64,000 nt of DNA from positions 868,001-932,000 of the forward strand of contig NZ_BBWV01000003.1 of the NCBI RefSeq assembly GCF_000974785.1. The letters run 5' to 3'. This stretch comes from Flavihumibacter petaseus NBRC 106054. GTDB lineage: Bacteria > Bacteroidota > Bacteroidia > Chitinophagales > Chitinophagaceae. The translations under genes were made by a program, and so were the position numbers. The notes under the pieces were generated by a model. That model saw nothing but the letters and a program-made list of their open reading frames with translations, was not told where the DNA came from and did not search any database. Of this stretch, positions 37,801 to 46,743 are shown one piece after another. The number at the start of each line of letters is the position of its first letter. The first letter of the stretch is position 1.

Positions 37801-38239
37801 TCAGGACAGCACTTTTTCGTAGGCCCTGCGGGGAGCACCGTGAAAGAAGACCTCACCGCAATAGGTATACGCCAGATTATCGAGGATTTTCATCATGGGA
37901 ATATTATCGAAATTGGTATCCACCTTGATGCTGAATACGCCCTTTTTGAAGCACAGGTCCTCAATCAATTTGAATAGGAGCGTGGCGGGTCAGCCATTTT
38001 CCCTGGATGTCGTTATAAGCCGGTTCGATGCCGAAAATGATGGCGGCATAGGCCACGGTCTGCGCGTTGTCTTCGAGCACGTACGCATACCCCTGTGCGA
38101 TATCATCAGCCACCGTCAGTTCATTGGGATAGCCCTGCTGCCATTGCTGGCTGCCGTCCAGGCGGCGCTGTTCGATGGCTTGCTGCAGGATGCGCCAGAT
38201 GGTGGGTTGATCTGCTTTGGTGGCTTTTCGTAAGTTCAT
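37801..38239 (-). pseudogene. GNAT acetyltransferase gene with internal deletion
   Basis: The first 92 codons (ATG 38239 onward) match a GNAT N-terminus but run into a stop at 37961. In another frame, beginning LLFKLIEDLC near 37985 and ending at TGA 37801, the rest of a GNAT continues (FSIKVDTNFDNIPMMKIL, then FFHGAPRRAYEKVL). The acetyl-CoA-binding segment (motif A) that should join the two parts is missing, so a deletion of roughly 65 bp with frameshift is inferred. Both halves are clean, so decay is recent. Confidence 0.72.
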
Positions 38240-38312
38240 CAGGCAGTAAAGGTATTTCCATTCAGGAAGAATTATTTGTGCTTTTCCCAGCTGATCTGCT
38301 GAAAGTCAAAAA

Positions 38313-39011
38313 CTATAATGCCGGTTTACCGAAAGCATTCTGCAGGCTTTTCCTGAAAAGAAGCAGCAGCAGCACCATCAGTCCGACATGAAACAGGATC
38401 AAAGCAGGGGTTCCCAACGCTGGTATATAGTCGCCGATGCCACGACCCAGGAGGGTATTGAGGAACATCCGTTGATACACTATTCCATAGATTAGTGGAA
38501 CGACAAGAAATCCCGCAATGATCAGCCACCGGTGTTGATTGGTCATTTTCTTTCCTGTTAGGATAACGGGAGGCAGACAAATGAGTAATACAAGTATCGC
38601 AGCCAGGACCCTTGCGTATTGGATGGGTGTGTTTTCCCCGAGGAGATGATGGATCACGACTTTCTCATCCCCGCCGCCAACCAGGGCGGTAAAAATCCTG
38701 GCAAAGGGCAGGTTGGCAAATAACATCGAAAAGCCAAAGGATTGTTTTGAGGCATTGTTGCTGCGGGTGAACATCCATGCGCCGATCCACATCAGTGCAC
38801 AGGAAAACAGGGGCCCGGTTAAGGTGGCCAGGAAAGCCCAGGAAGGATGCGCGCAGTTGGGGCAGGTGCTCCAGGAAGAAATATCCCGGGGACCATAGCA
38901 ACCACAGATCAGGTACCCTGTGATAATATGCACTTGTTCATGGAGTTCGCCCATAATCATGTTGAGGGCGAAAAATGCGACAACAAACTGCCAGGTGATC
39001 CTTAACCGCAT
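38313..39011 (-). CDS. Membrane protein with HExxH motif (M50-like)
   Basis: The protein has 232 residues from Met 39011 (MRLRITWQFVVAFFALNM). The first helix is followed by GELHEQVH, an HExxH zinc-peptidase motif in a hydrophobic setting, as in site-2-protease-type proteins. About six hydrophobic helices follow; a cysteine-rich loop (ICGCYGPRDISSWSTCPNC) could bind a metal. No PDZ domain is seen and the third ligand is not obvious. A second, broken copy lies at 43.4-44.1 kb. Confidence 0.62.
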   Translation of the reverse strand: MRLRITWQFVVAFFALNMIMGELHEQVHIITGYLICGCYGPRDISSWSTCPNCAHPSWAFLATLTGPLFSCALMWIGAWMFTRSNNASKQSFGFSMLFANLPFARIFTALVGGGDEKVVIHHLLGENTPIQYARVLAAILVLLICLPPVILTGKKMTNQHRWLIIAGFLVVPLIYGIVYQRMFLNTLLGRGIGDYIPALGTPALILFHVGLMVLLLLLFRKSLQNAFGKPAL

Positions 39012-39036
39012 AGCGCGACAGTATATTAGATGATGA

Positions 39037-39399
39037 CTACCACTGCTGGATGATGATACAAACCTGTTCATCCCTTAATGCAAATTCTTTGGCACCCCAT
39101 GGCCGAATGGTTACCTGTTTTAGATTGGGATGAAGAAATTCCGGATGGGATAGGGAGACCTTTTCATAAATCATCTCAATGTTTTTCGTGACCAGTCTGA
39201 ACTCAGGATTGTGTTCTTTGGCAAGAGCAACATGTTCAAAAAGGTAAATGCTTAATCCATCTTTATTCAATACGCAAAACGGTTCTTCAGCTTCCAGCTC
39301 ACTATGTCCGATCACAAATCCCAAACAGTCGGAAAACATTTTCAATCCGTCCCTGATATTCACATAGTAAACATTCGGAACAAGTTGTTCAAAAGTCAT
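39037..39399 (-). CDS. VOC (glyoxalase/bleomycin-resistance-like) protein
   Basis: The protein has 120 residues with the beta-alpha-beta-beta-beta pattern of one VOC module pair (NVYYVNIRDGLKMFSDCLGFVIGHSEL, then GLSIYLFEH). Such proteins isomerise or bind small molecules with a metal. It ends 25 bp upstream of the HExxH gene start and reads the same way. Confidence 0.7.
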   Translation of the reverse strand: MTFEQLVPNVYYVNIRDGLKMFSDCLGFVIGHSELEAEEPFCVLNKDGLSIYLFEHVALAKEHNPEFRLVTKNIEMIYEKVSLSHPEFLHPNLKQVTIRPWGAKEFALRDEQVCIIIQQW

Positions 39400-39661
39400 G
39401 TCAGTTCGTGATTGGATATGGTACGAATATAGTAATCCGTCAGGGGATTTTTTCAGGTGTTAAGCCGGTTTTTGTGTACCTGCGCTGGCTTTGTCCAAAG
39501 CCGAGAAAGTACAAACTAATCCTGCGACCCATATGGACGACCTTACCCAGTTCATCCTTCCCTATTCAGCTGCTGCTTTTTGGAGTGTTTCCGGACCGGG
39601 AAGTTGTGCTGAAAGAAATTGGGAGGTTCATGCCTCAGGTAAAGAGGTCAATATCGAGTAT
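39400..39661. other. Intergenic, no gene recognised
   Basis: A 262-bp stretch between two minus-strand genes. The plus-strand frames that cross it continue as antisense shadows into the following gene. No repeat or RNA is recognised. Confidence 0.5.
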
Positions 39662-40672
39662 TTATTTCATTTTAATGGCGGCTACAAGTTTTCTAAACTC
39701 TTTCAGGTTGTTTTCAATATCATGATTTGCGATTCCCTTTACATCAATCGCCTTTTCGTCTTTGATTATCACGCAGAAATAGAGTACGCCGTTGTTTTTT
39801 CCCTGCACCTGGGGGTATACCTCCACCGTGTAAGCGTCATATCCGCTTATTGACTCAGAAGATGAATTTTTGATTGTATACTTCGTTCCAGGGTGTTTGA
39901 ATTGTCTAATAATTCCATCTGTAATACTTCCTGGTGTCACGGATTTGTCCACCGGGTATTGGTAAATGGCTATCAAAGGATCGCCGGTGTTTTTGAGTTT
40001 CTTTCCATTAATAGTATACATGTATGCATTTGGTCTGAATTCACTGAACTTGAATTTTGAGTTGCTTTCTTCAAAGGAAAAGTAGGCTGATTCGAAAGGG
40101 TCTATTTCTTTATTTTTTTTATACGATATTGTATTCAACGATGTGATAATTTCTTTTTCAGTTTCCTCATCGTTTAAGGAATATGTAGCCGTGATAGTTG
40201 TTGCAAAGGTTGAATCACCAAACAGGATAGTTAAGTGCTTTATCGTTTGGTCTTCCAGCATGGAGACGATTTTTGCGGGATATCCGTTAACCTTAATTTT
40301 ATTGAGATCAATAACGCTTATACCTTTTTTTTCAATTTTTAATTTCGTAAATCTTTCTGCTTCCCAATAGTAGTTCCCCTCTAAATTGTCGACTACTTTA
40401 ATCGTTGCAGTATTACCTTTGTCAAGTCCGTTAAGGGATTTTGAAATAATGAAATTTTCAGGGGGAATAATGTATAGCCGGGTAAATGGTATATTAATGT
40501 GCGTCCTGGTTAATGTGTTGTTGATTGCTGTATTGATGGGGGCTGAAGTCTGGCCATGAGCTGTTATGGTAGCGGACATCGTAATGAAAAGCAGGATCCA
40601 AGTAATGTAATTGCTTGATAGTATTGAAAAGACTGGAGTATGGAATTGTTCTTTATTGATTTGAATGTTCAT
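39662..40672 (-). CDS. Hypothetical exported protein
   Basis: The protein has 336 residues with a hydrophobic N-terminal segment (WILLFITMSATITAHGQ, cleaved near residue 41) after a charged leader of about 25. Two similar halves follow (IPFTRLYIIPPENFIISKSLNGLDKG; KFSEFRPNAYMYTINGKKLKN), each possibly an alpha/beta unit like DUF1795/PsbP-type proteins. No catalytic motif is visible. It is A+T-richer than its neighbours. Confidence 0.55.
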   Translation of the reverse strand: MNIQINKEQFHTPVFSILSSNYITWILLFITMSATITAHGQTSAPINTAINNTLTRTHINIPFTRLYIIPPENFIISKSLNGLDKGNTATIKVVDNLEGNYYWEAERFTKLKIEKKGISVIDLNKIKVNGYPAKIVSMLEDQTIKHLTILFGDSTFATTITATYSLNDEETEKEIITSLNTISYKKNKEIDPFESAYFSFEESNSKFKFSEFRPNAYMYTINGKKLKNTGDPLIAIYQYPVDKSVTPGSITDGIIRQFKHPGTKYTIKNSSSESISGYDAYTVEVYPQVQGKNNGVLYFCVIIKDEKAIDVKGIANHDIENNLKEFRKLVAAIKMK

Positions 40673-40753
40673 GATAAGGTCTTGTTATATTCAATAGGTT
40701 AACGCGTTTCCCGATAGATTTACAATGGCCTGTTGGAGATTTAGGTGAGATGA

Positions 40754-41413
40754 TTATCCGCCATAACTATTATACACTTTAACCAAGCTATCGAAATTAT
40801 TAGTTTCGGTTTCTAAATGCCCCGGAGCGCCGATCTTCTTCATGTAGTTCCATTTGGCTTTTCTGTCGATGATCACCGGTTCGATACGCCCACTCAGCGG
40901 ATAGACCTGCCTGCCAAATGTATTGATGAAATTTTCTTCATAAAGCTCAAACTCAAGGCAAGGGAATTTACGTGGCATATTGAAGTTGTCCCACAGGTAG
41001 AGAAGCTTGTCTGTTTCATACTCAATGATATAAAGATCCCCTTCATCTTCAAACTCCTTCGCAACGGCAATCCTTTTGGCAAGTATCGTACAAGTGTCAA
41101 CAGTCCCTCTGTTAATAATTGTATTTAATTGCTGCATGAATTCCTTATGCCTGACTTTATCCTTATAAATTTCGTATGGCGTAAAAACGATAAATCCAAA
41201 GGAAATGACAGCGGTAGTACCGAAAAAAAATGTCCAGAAACTGTCCGGGATATTTGCGGCTATATAAGTACACACTCCTCCTACGATGCCTGCTATGATG
41301 TAGTGTTTGAACCTGATTTTACTGGCACTTTGTTTTTCTTTTTTACTGAACAGGAATTTCAGCAAGCGCAGTTCATCCGGATAGAGCTTTCTCGTGGCAA
41401 ATTGAAGTTGCAT
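40754..41413 (-). CDS. Hypothetical two-helix membrane protein
   Basis: The protein has 219 residues from Met 41413 (MQLQFATRKLYPDELRLLKFLF). Two hydrophobic helices lie at about 40-80 (YIIAGIVGGVCTYIAAN, then FFFGTTAVISFGFIVF). The C-terminal half is soluble and contains EFEDEGDLYIIEYETDKLLYLWD. The longer frame from 41665 overlaps the upstream aspartyl-protease-like gene and is rejected. Function is unknown. Confidence 0.6.
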   Translation of the reverse strand: MQLQFATRKLYPDELRLLKFLFSKKEKQSASKIRFKHYIIAGIVGGVCTYIAANIPDSFWTFFFGTTAVISFGFIVFTPYEIYKDKVRHKEFMQQLNTIINRGTVDTCTILAKRIAVAKEFEDEGDLYIIEYETDKLLYLWDNFNMPRKFPCLEFELYEENFINTFGRQVYPLSGRIEPVIIDRKAKWNYMKKIGAPGHLETETNNFDSLVKVYNSYGG

Positions 41414-41514
41414 GATAAGGTTTCTTGTGTAGGTGTTAGGGTACTTGCCGATAAAGATAATTTGTGGGGGTGGAAAGGTCAAGCCCTGGTGGAAGTTCTG
41501 GTAAGCTTCCTTTT

Positions 41515-42477
41515 TTAATGCGGCGAAGACAGTTTTAGGCCAAACAAATGATTTTTTGTATCCAGCACCAGTACATGATCCAGGAACAGTTTGTTTCCTG
41601 TCATACCGCCGATGCCCATGCGCAGCATCTGGGCCACCTGGGCATCGCTGACGCCTTCGATCCATGTCGTTGCCTGCAGTGGCAGGGATGTATTGGCCAG
41701 GTCGATGCCGGCATTGGTGGAAAGGGTATAGGCTGTGAGTAATTTGCCCCAGGAGTTTACTTCCTGCCTAACGGGCAGCGCGCCGGGGATGGCGAGTTGC
41801 TGACTGGTTTCCTTACTGGTCAGTAAGCTGAACATGCTGGAGCCCGTATCAAAATACAGGATGGTCGCTTTGCCGTTGACAATAGCCGGCAGCAATACCC
41901 GCCGGTTGGTGTACATGAAATTCACAAGGGTTAAATTCTCTTTTTGTCGCGGGGAAAGGCTGTCTGAAAGCGTGATCGTGCAATTGGGATAGTCGATGGC
42001 AACGACCCGGCCGTCGATCAGGTCAGCGCCGAATGTACCAATTATCTCTATGGCGGATTTCCGGTTCCAGTTGATGGCCGTGCTGTCAAATTGTTTCACG
42101 GATATTTCCCGGACGTTGACCATCGTTTTACCGGCTTTAAGGGAAATGTATTGCAGTATTCCGTCAGCAGCCTGCTGCGGAATAGCAGACGGGTATTTTT
42201 TCCTGATCGCATCAATCTTATTCCTGTAGAGCAGGGAGGCCGGTGCCCCAAGGTCAAACTGCAGGTAGAAGGTCCGCGGACAGTGTTTCAATCGTACGGG
42301 TATGAGCATGGCAGCATGGGGCTCTGCCGGGGAAGTAGTAGTATCTGCCAGCCATTGAAACGAGAGCGTGCAGGTTTTGGCCGGAAGTATCAGTTGGCCC
42401 GGCGAGGGGGATTGGGCAACAACGATACCCGAAAAATGGAAACAGGAAGCAATAATTAGTGTCGACAATCTAAACAT
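41515..42477 (-). CDS. Exported retropepsin-like aspartyl protease
   Basis: The protein has 320 residues with a signal peptide (cleavage near VVAQ). Two retropepsin-type halves are visible: FDLGAPASLL (about residue 75, with Leu in place of Thr) and FDTGSSMFSLL (about 210, the canonical DTG). The first site is degenerate, so it may be inactive or need only one motif. It could also be a ligand-binding relative. Confidence 0.62.
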   Translation of the reverse strand: MFRLSTLIIASCFHFSGIVVAQSPSPGQLILPAKTCTLSFQWLADTTTSPAEPHAAMLIPVRLKHCPRTFYLQFDLGAPASLLYRNKIDAIRKKYPSAIPQQAADGILQYISLKAGKTMVNVREISVKQFDSTAINWNRKSAIEIIGTFGADLIDGRVVAIDYPNCTITLSDSLSPRQKENLTLVNFMYTNRRVLLPAIVNGKATILYFDTGSSMFSLLTSKETSQQLAIPGALPVRQEVNSWGKLLTAYTLSTNAGIDLANTSLPLQATTWIEGVSDAQVAQMLRMGIGGMTGNKLFLDHVLVLDTKNHLFGLKLSSPH

Positions 42478-42498
42478 TGGGTTGCGTTTTTATGTACG

Positions 42499-42530
42499 CA
42501 AACCTATAGTGGCTGATCAGGCCATCAGCC
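42499..42530 (-). promoter_or_regulatory. Promoter-like element with inverted repeat upstream of protease gene
   Basis: On the minus strand TAGGTTTG (42506-42499) fits TAnnTTTG, 22 bases from the start codon. Immediately upstream, GGCTGAT and ATCAGCC arms (42511-42530) flank six bases. The HTH regulator gene next door is an obvious candidate to bind. Confidence 0.35.
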
Positions 42531-42587
42531 GCCATTTACCCGACAAATACCCGACATTTTAGACGACATATTCTGGTTTTCAAGGCT

Positions 42588-43172
42588 TTATGCCAGCCGT
42601 TGGAGGTCGGGGCGCATCCCGTTGATCTGGCGCCATCGCTGCAGGATAAGGAAGCCGTTGAGAAAATACATAATGAAGAAGGGCCATAAATAATGCACCT
42701 GGTAGCCTTTGCCGATATAATAAGCCGATAGCAGGTTATACGCCAGAGTAAGCAGGAGCGTGAGACAGGTAATAACTTTCCAGAAGATCTGCTGCCGGAT
42801 AATCTTCCGGGCAAAGGCAGTGATTTCCCTGTTCAGGTTTCCTGTTTTATGGAGCAGCGCCAGCGGAATAAGGAAATGTATGAAAGGAATAATAAGGTAA
42901 GAGAAGCAGGAAAGGCACAGGGTTTTCAGGAAATCAATGTCTTTGTCCGGGTCGGTTTGAATTTGATTGTCAGCTGGTGCGGGATCAATCAGTTCGTCAA
43001 AATTGACCTCAAGTGCTGTGGCAAGGGTCTTCAGGGTAAAGGCTCTCGGGGCGCTTGCGCCGCTTTCGATCCGCTGAATCGTACGGACGGTGAGGTTGGC
43101 GCGGTCGGCTAGTTGTTCCTGTGTGAGGCCCTTCTGTTTTCTGATCTGCGCTATTTTTCTGGATAATTCCAT
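42588..43172 (-). CDS. Membrane-linked HTH (Cro/cI-type) regulator
   Basis: The protein has 194 residues. An N-terminal Cro/cI helix-turn-helix (GLTQEQLADRANLTVRTIQRIESG, parts LTQEQLADRA and VRTIQRIESG) fills residues 1-65. About four hydrophobic helices follow (for example LSCFSYLIIPFIHFLIPLALL). A membrane-tethered repressor is likely. It lies just upstream of the aspartyl-protease-like gene, with an inverted repeat between. Confidence 0.8.
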   Translation of the reverse strand: MELSRKIAQIRKQKGLTQEQLADRANLTVRTIQRIESGASAPRAFTLKTLATALEVNFDELIDPAPADNQIQTDPDKDIDFLKTLCLSCFSYLIIPFIHFLIPLALLHKTGNLNREITAFARKIIRQQIFWKVITCLTLLLTLAYNLLSAYYIGKGYQVHYLWPFFIMYFLNGFLILQRWRQINGMRPDLQRLA

Positions 43173-43424
43173 CGCTCCTGGTTAGAGGCGAAATTAGTCC
43201 CTTTAGCCTATTCTTTACGAGATCGCCAATACCGTTTTTCGACTATCCGCACGTTATCTGCTGACTTTAATGTCAGCAGCTAGTCATGGAGGTGAACCAG
43301 CTCATTGTCGGTTTTGCACCCATGAACGTTTTTATGTGGATTGCGTTCCCGTAATTGGTGCGCGGTTTTTCGGGCGTGTCATTTACGTACCAGGTATTAT
43401 ACAGTAAATCTCAGGATTTGTCGC
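43173..43424. other. Intergenic with one hairpin
   Basis: Nothing coding is convincing. A perfect hairpin CTGCTGAC/GTCAGCAG occupies 43258-43279. A 22-codon frame (43287 onward, MEVNQL) follows it and may be a fragment of a lost gene. Function unknown. Confidence 0.35.
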
Positions 43425-44100
43425 TCATGGTATGTTTGAGAATGTCGCACCTGGAAAACCAAAGGCATTCAACAGGCTTTTTCGGAAAAGGAAAAGAAGG
43501 AGTGCCATGATCCCTACATGAAACAGGATTAAAGCAGGGGTTCCAAGCATCGCGGTATTGTTGCCAATGCCGCTATACAGGAGTTTATTGAGGAACATCC
43601 GTTGGTAGATCATTCCATAAATGAGCGGAAGCACAAGAAACCCTGCAATGAATAACTGGTGGCAAACAGATTATTAGAACAAGCAAAGCGGCGAGTATCC
43701 TGGCGAAAAGTATTGGGGTGTTTTCCCCCAGGAGATGATGGATGACGACTTTTTCATCGCCTCCGCCAACCAGTGCAGTAAAAATCCGGGCGAAGGGTAG
43801 GTTGGCAAATAACAACGAAAAGCCAAAGGATTGTTTTGAGGCGTTGCTGCTATGGGTGAACAGCCATGCACCCAGCCACATCAGTGCGCAAGAAAACAAC
43901 GGGCCGGTTAGAGTGGCTAAAAAAGCCCATGAAGGATGCGTGCAGCTGGAACAGGTGCTCCAGGAAGAAATATCCCGCGGACCATAACAGCCACAAACCA
44001 GGTAGCCAGTAATAATATGCACCTGTTCATGGAGTTCACCCATGATCATGTTGAGGGCGAAAAATGCAACCACAAACTGCCAGGTGATCCTTAACTTCAT
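43425..44100 (-). pseudogene. Second, broken copy of HExxH membrane protein
   Basis: The N-terminal ~150 codons from ATG 44100 are about nine-tenths identical at DNA level (by eye) to the gene at 38313-39011, including HEQVH. The copy then shifts frame near 43653 and ends out of frame, while the original frame resumes as LPLIYGMIYQRMFLN and runs to a stop at 43425. Compared with the intact copy about 41 bp are missing at the junction. The two copies are in direct orientation about 5 kb apart. Confidence 0.75.
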
Positions 44101-44118
44101 GGAGTGACGGTTTTGTAG

Positions 44119-44760
44119 TTATTCACTGTTTTCTTTCTTTACACTTTGCAATTGGCCGATAGAAATTTTTCCATTTAATTCGATTTTGCCTGTCTTGTAA
44201 TTGATAAATGTTGAATCAGATTTTTTGACATTATCCAGATCCAGGCTATCGTTTTGGCCGGAATAAACTGACGTGTCAGCAATATAGATGTCTAATGTCT
44301 TTTTTATCTGGGCAGTGTAACTACAATATTCCAGGCCGAAATCACTTCCGCAGCCATAGCAAAGCAGATCCTGGTTGTCGAGCATTTTACCTTTTTTTGA
44401 ATAGGTTGCCAAAACTGGTACCGGTGCATCTCCAATCCTGAAGTAGATCAGGCTATAGAAGTTTGTTGTGTCAGATAGTATTCCATAGCATTTGATATTT
44501 TCATCACTGATGTCATAAAATGCCGTGTCACCAGAGTGCTGATCCAATGTAGCCAGTTTGGAAATGTCAATTGTTTCATCTGTCCAGCCCTTGTAGTAAA
44601 ACGGCAATTGGACAATTTTAAACTTCTTCAAAAAATTATGGAAAGCAGTTACTCCCGTTGGCTGAGCCTTTAAGCCTGTTTCCTTTTTTTGAACATAATG
44701 GTCACTGCATGATGTCAATAAAAGGAAATTGAATAAGGCGAAAATTGAAACCAATTTCAT
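44119..44760 (-). CDS. Hypothetical lipoprotein
   Basis: The protein has 213 residues with a lipobox LTSC (about residues 15-18). The remainder is soluble and rich in Asp, Tyr and Ser. No family is recognised. It lies 18 bp upstream of the broken HExxH copy. Confidence 0.6.
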   Translation of the reverse strand: MKLVSIFALFNFLLLTSCSDHYVQKKETGLKAQPTGVTAFHNFLKKFKIVQLPFYYKGWTDETIDISKLATLDQHSGDTAFYDISDENIKCYGILSDTTNFYSLIYFRIGDAPVPVLATYSKKGKMLDNQDLLCYGCGSDFGLEYCSYTAQIKKTLDIYIADTSVYSGQNDSLDLDNVKKSDSTFINYKTGKIELNGKISIGQLQSVKKENSE

Positions 44761-44806
44761 GGGAAGGATTAAGTAGTTTACCAGGGAGCGCTGCTAATTT
44801 AATGCT

Positions 44807-45757
44807 TTAGCTGGATTTCGGTTTGAGAAAACGGTTGACTTCCAGCCAGTACAGGAATGCATCAAACCACCGGTTGCTGGTTTTGTCGGGATTTCCCAAC
44901 CCGAAACCGTGGCCGCCGTTCTGGTAAAGGTGAAACTCCACGGGTATACCCGCTTTGAACCAGGATTCTACTACTCCAAAATGTCCGTTGAAAAGAAAAT
45001 CATCTGTAGCGATCACGCTGAACATGGGAGGCGCATTTTTTGGCACCTCCACTGGTCCCATGCCGCCATAGATCGGGCCGATGAAAGCCAGTTTCATTGT
45101 CTTGGAGTTAAGCGTTGAATGCATGGTAAGGCCGGCGCCGGCCGAAAACCCGATCATGCCGATCCTGGCGGTATCTACGCCCCACTCTTTGGCACGTTTG
45201 ATGATCATGGCATAGGCGGCTTCGGCATCCGCCAGCTGGTTGGACAGATCCATTTTAGGCGGACCGGGGGGCGTCACGCTTTTGGAGGAATCGGTGGAAG
45301 GAGGAGGCGTCGGTCGCGGGCGGTTCATCCATGCGGCGAACTCATCCAGCGATTCCTGGGTAGGATAGAGTCTGTACTTGAGCACAAAAGCCGCAATTCC
45401 TTTGTCAGCCAGTGCCTGTGCCACTTCCCAGCCTTCGTTGCCCATCGATAGCCACCGGAATCCGCCGCCCGGCGCCACGATCACGGCTGTTCCAGTTGCT
45501 TTGCCCGGTTTAGGAAGAAAGGGCGTAAGGGTAGCCGTGGTAATGTTCCGCGCCATAGGGTCGCCCCACTGGCGGAACCAGGTTTCCGTGGCCGGCTGAT
45601 TCGCAACACCGCCGGTACCGAGCAGGATGGCGTTTGGTTCGGCAGGGGTTTTTAGGGGATAGATGGTGCCATCCTGGGCCATCGCGGATGCAGACAAAAC
45701 CCATACGGCAAACCCGATGATGGAGGATTTGGCCAGACTTTTAAAATTACATGTCAT
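44807..45757 (-). CDS. Exported alpha/beta hydrolase (acetyl-xylan-esterase-like)
   Basis: The protein has 316 residues with a signal peptide (cleavage near AMAQ). The oxyanion segment is APGGGFRWLSM, the nucleophile elbow GFSAGAG, the acid lies in IATDDFLF and the His in NGGHGFGL. It resembles the BD-FAE/xylan-esterase group of secreted carbohydrate deacetylases. A loop with proline-rich sequence (NRPRPTPPPST) interrupts the core. Confidence 0.83.
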   Translation of the reverse strand: MTCNFKSLAKSSIIGFAVWVLSASAMAQDGTIYPLKTPAEPNAILLGTGGVANQPATETWFRQWGDPMARNITTATLTPFLPKPGKATGTAVIVAPGGGFRWLSMGNEGWEVAQALADKGIAAFVLKYRLYPTQESLDEFAAWMNRPRPTPPPSTDSSKSVTPPGPPKMDLSNQLADAEAAYAMIIKRAKEWGVDTARIGMIGFSAGAGLTMHSTLNSKTMKLAFIGPIYGGMGPVEVPKNAPPMFSVIATDDFLFNGHFGVVESWFKAGIPVEFHLYQNGGHGFGLGNPDKTSNRWFDAFLYWLEVNRFLKPKSS

Positions 45758-45774
45758 ATGGAGCGGTTTTTCGT

Positions 45775-46215
45775 TTATGCCTGCCTGAGATGCCAGCCGT
45801 CAAATGGCTTAAGGGTCGCACAATTTGGTCCGCCGTCTTTGTCCGTACCGGGAACCTTTGCCTGCAGCATTGCATTTCCGGATAAGGCGTCAATGTCGTT
45901 CCAGGTAATTCCGGTCAACGGAATTTTCAATCGCCTCGCCCAGGGGGAGCCGGATTGACCTGCATACGTTCCGATGTCTATATATACAAACCTGCCGCCC
46001 CGGGTTCCCTGGACATAGCTGCCTGAAAAGTCAGGAAGCGTATCCTTGATTGGGTCACCCTTCACGGTAACCGTAAACGTAAACGACAAATCCCCGGAAG
46101 CAGGGATTTGTTTTTGAACTGTTTCGTAATCATTACCTGAGCCTGACTGCACTCCAAAAACCACTCCGCGCGTAGGTTTGATAAGAATGACCTGAAGTGT
46201 AATTTTCGATTCCAT
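45775..46215 (-). CDS. DUF5990-type protein
   Basis: The protein has 146 residues from Met 46215 (MESKITLQVILIKPT). Segments such as VVFGVQSG, FVYIDIGTYAG and PWARRLKIPLTGITW match the DUF5990 pattern of small single-domain proteins with unknown function. The frame opens at 46281 but the leader is poorly conserved in character. Confidence 0.65.
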   Translation of the reverse strand: MESKITLQVILIKPTRGVVFGVQSGSGNDYETVQKQIPASGDLSFTFTVTVKGDPIKDTLPDFSGSYVQGTRGGRFVYIDIGTYAGQSGSPWARRLKIPLTGITWNDIDALSGNAMLQAKVPGTDKDGGPNCATLKPFDGWHLRQA

Positions 46216-46743
46216 TGCCGGTATTCCAATATAATGAATATTCAGTTCAATAAAGTGTTTTTTGAACACTTCTTTATCCATCCGACAGTGGCAAGGCTAC
46301 CGGCAGCCAGGAAAGATAATTGTCACGATATGCCGGATCAGTGAGCGCCATGCAGGATGCACTTTGCAGGGAACTCAGCGAATAGCTGGCATCTGGCCGT
46401 TCATGAAAATGGTTTGAACGAATTTATTTACACGCAACCCAAAAATACATTCGCCCTGCGGTTTGTTTCAGAAAATGTAGTGAATGGTATTATTAAGCCA
46501 TTTACACCCCAGATTATTCCGTTTACAGCAGCTTTCTTCGGGTTGCCTTCGGCTGTGCTTCGGCATTTCAGAGGAGTGCTTCGTTAAATTAACGAACGAA
46601 ACCCGAAGGAAACGCTTACGGATTGCGAAGGATCATGGCTATTATATCTCGGATTCCCAAGTCACCACCGGCTTGCTCAACAAGGTTTTTTTCGTTCAGG
46701 TTGGTTGTCTTTGATAGTCAGCGGATTTTAACATTGAAAGCAA
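46216..46743. repeat. Intergenic region with long inverted repeat
   Basis: About 500 bp without a supported gene. CTTCGGGTT (46536-46544) and AACCCGAAG (46600-46608) form perfect nine-base arms around a region with further short repeats (CCTTCGG, GCTTCGG). Two plus-strand frames cross this region but have no family character. A mobile-element remnant or structured transcript is possible. Confidence 0.4.

Noticed and set aside
39491-39853. 120-residue plus frame
   Set aside because: The second half is antisense to the minus-strand gene; the first half has no family resemblance, though a gene relic cannot be excluded.
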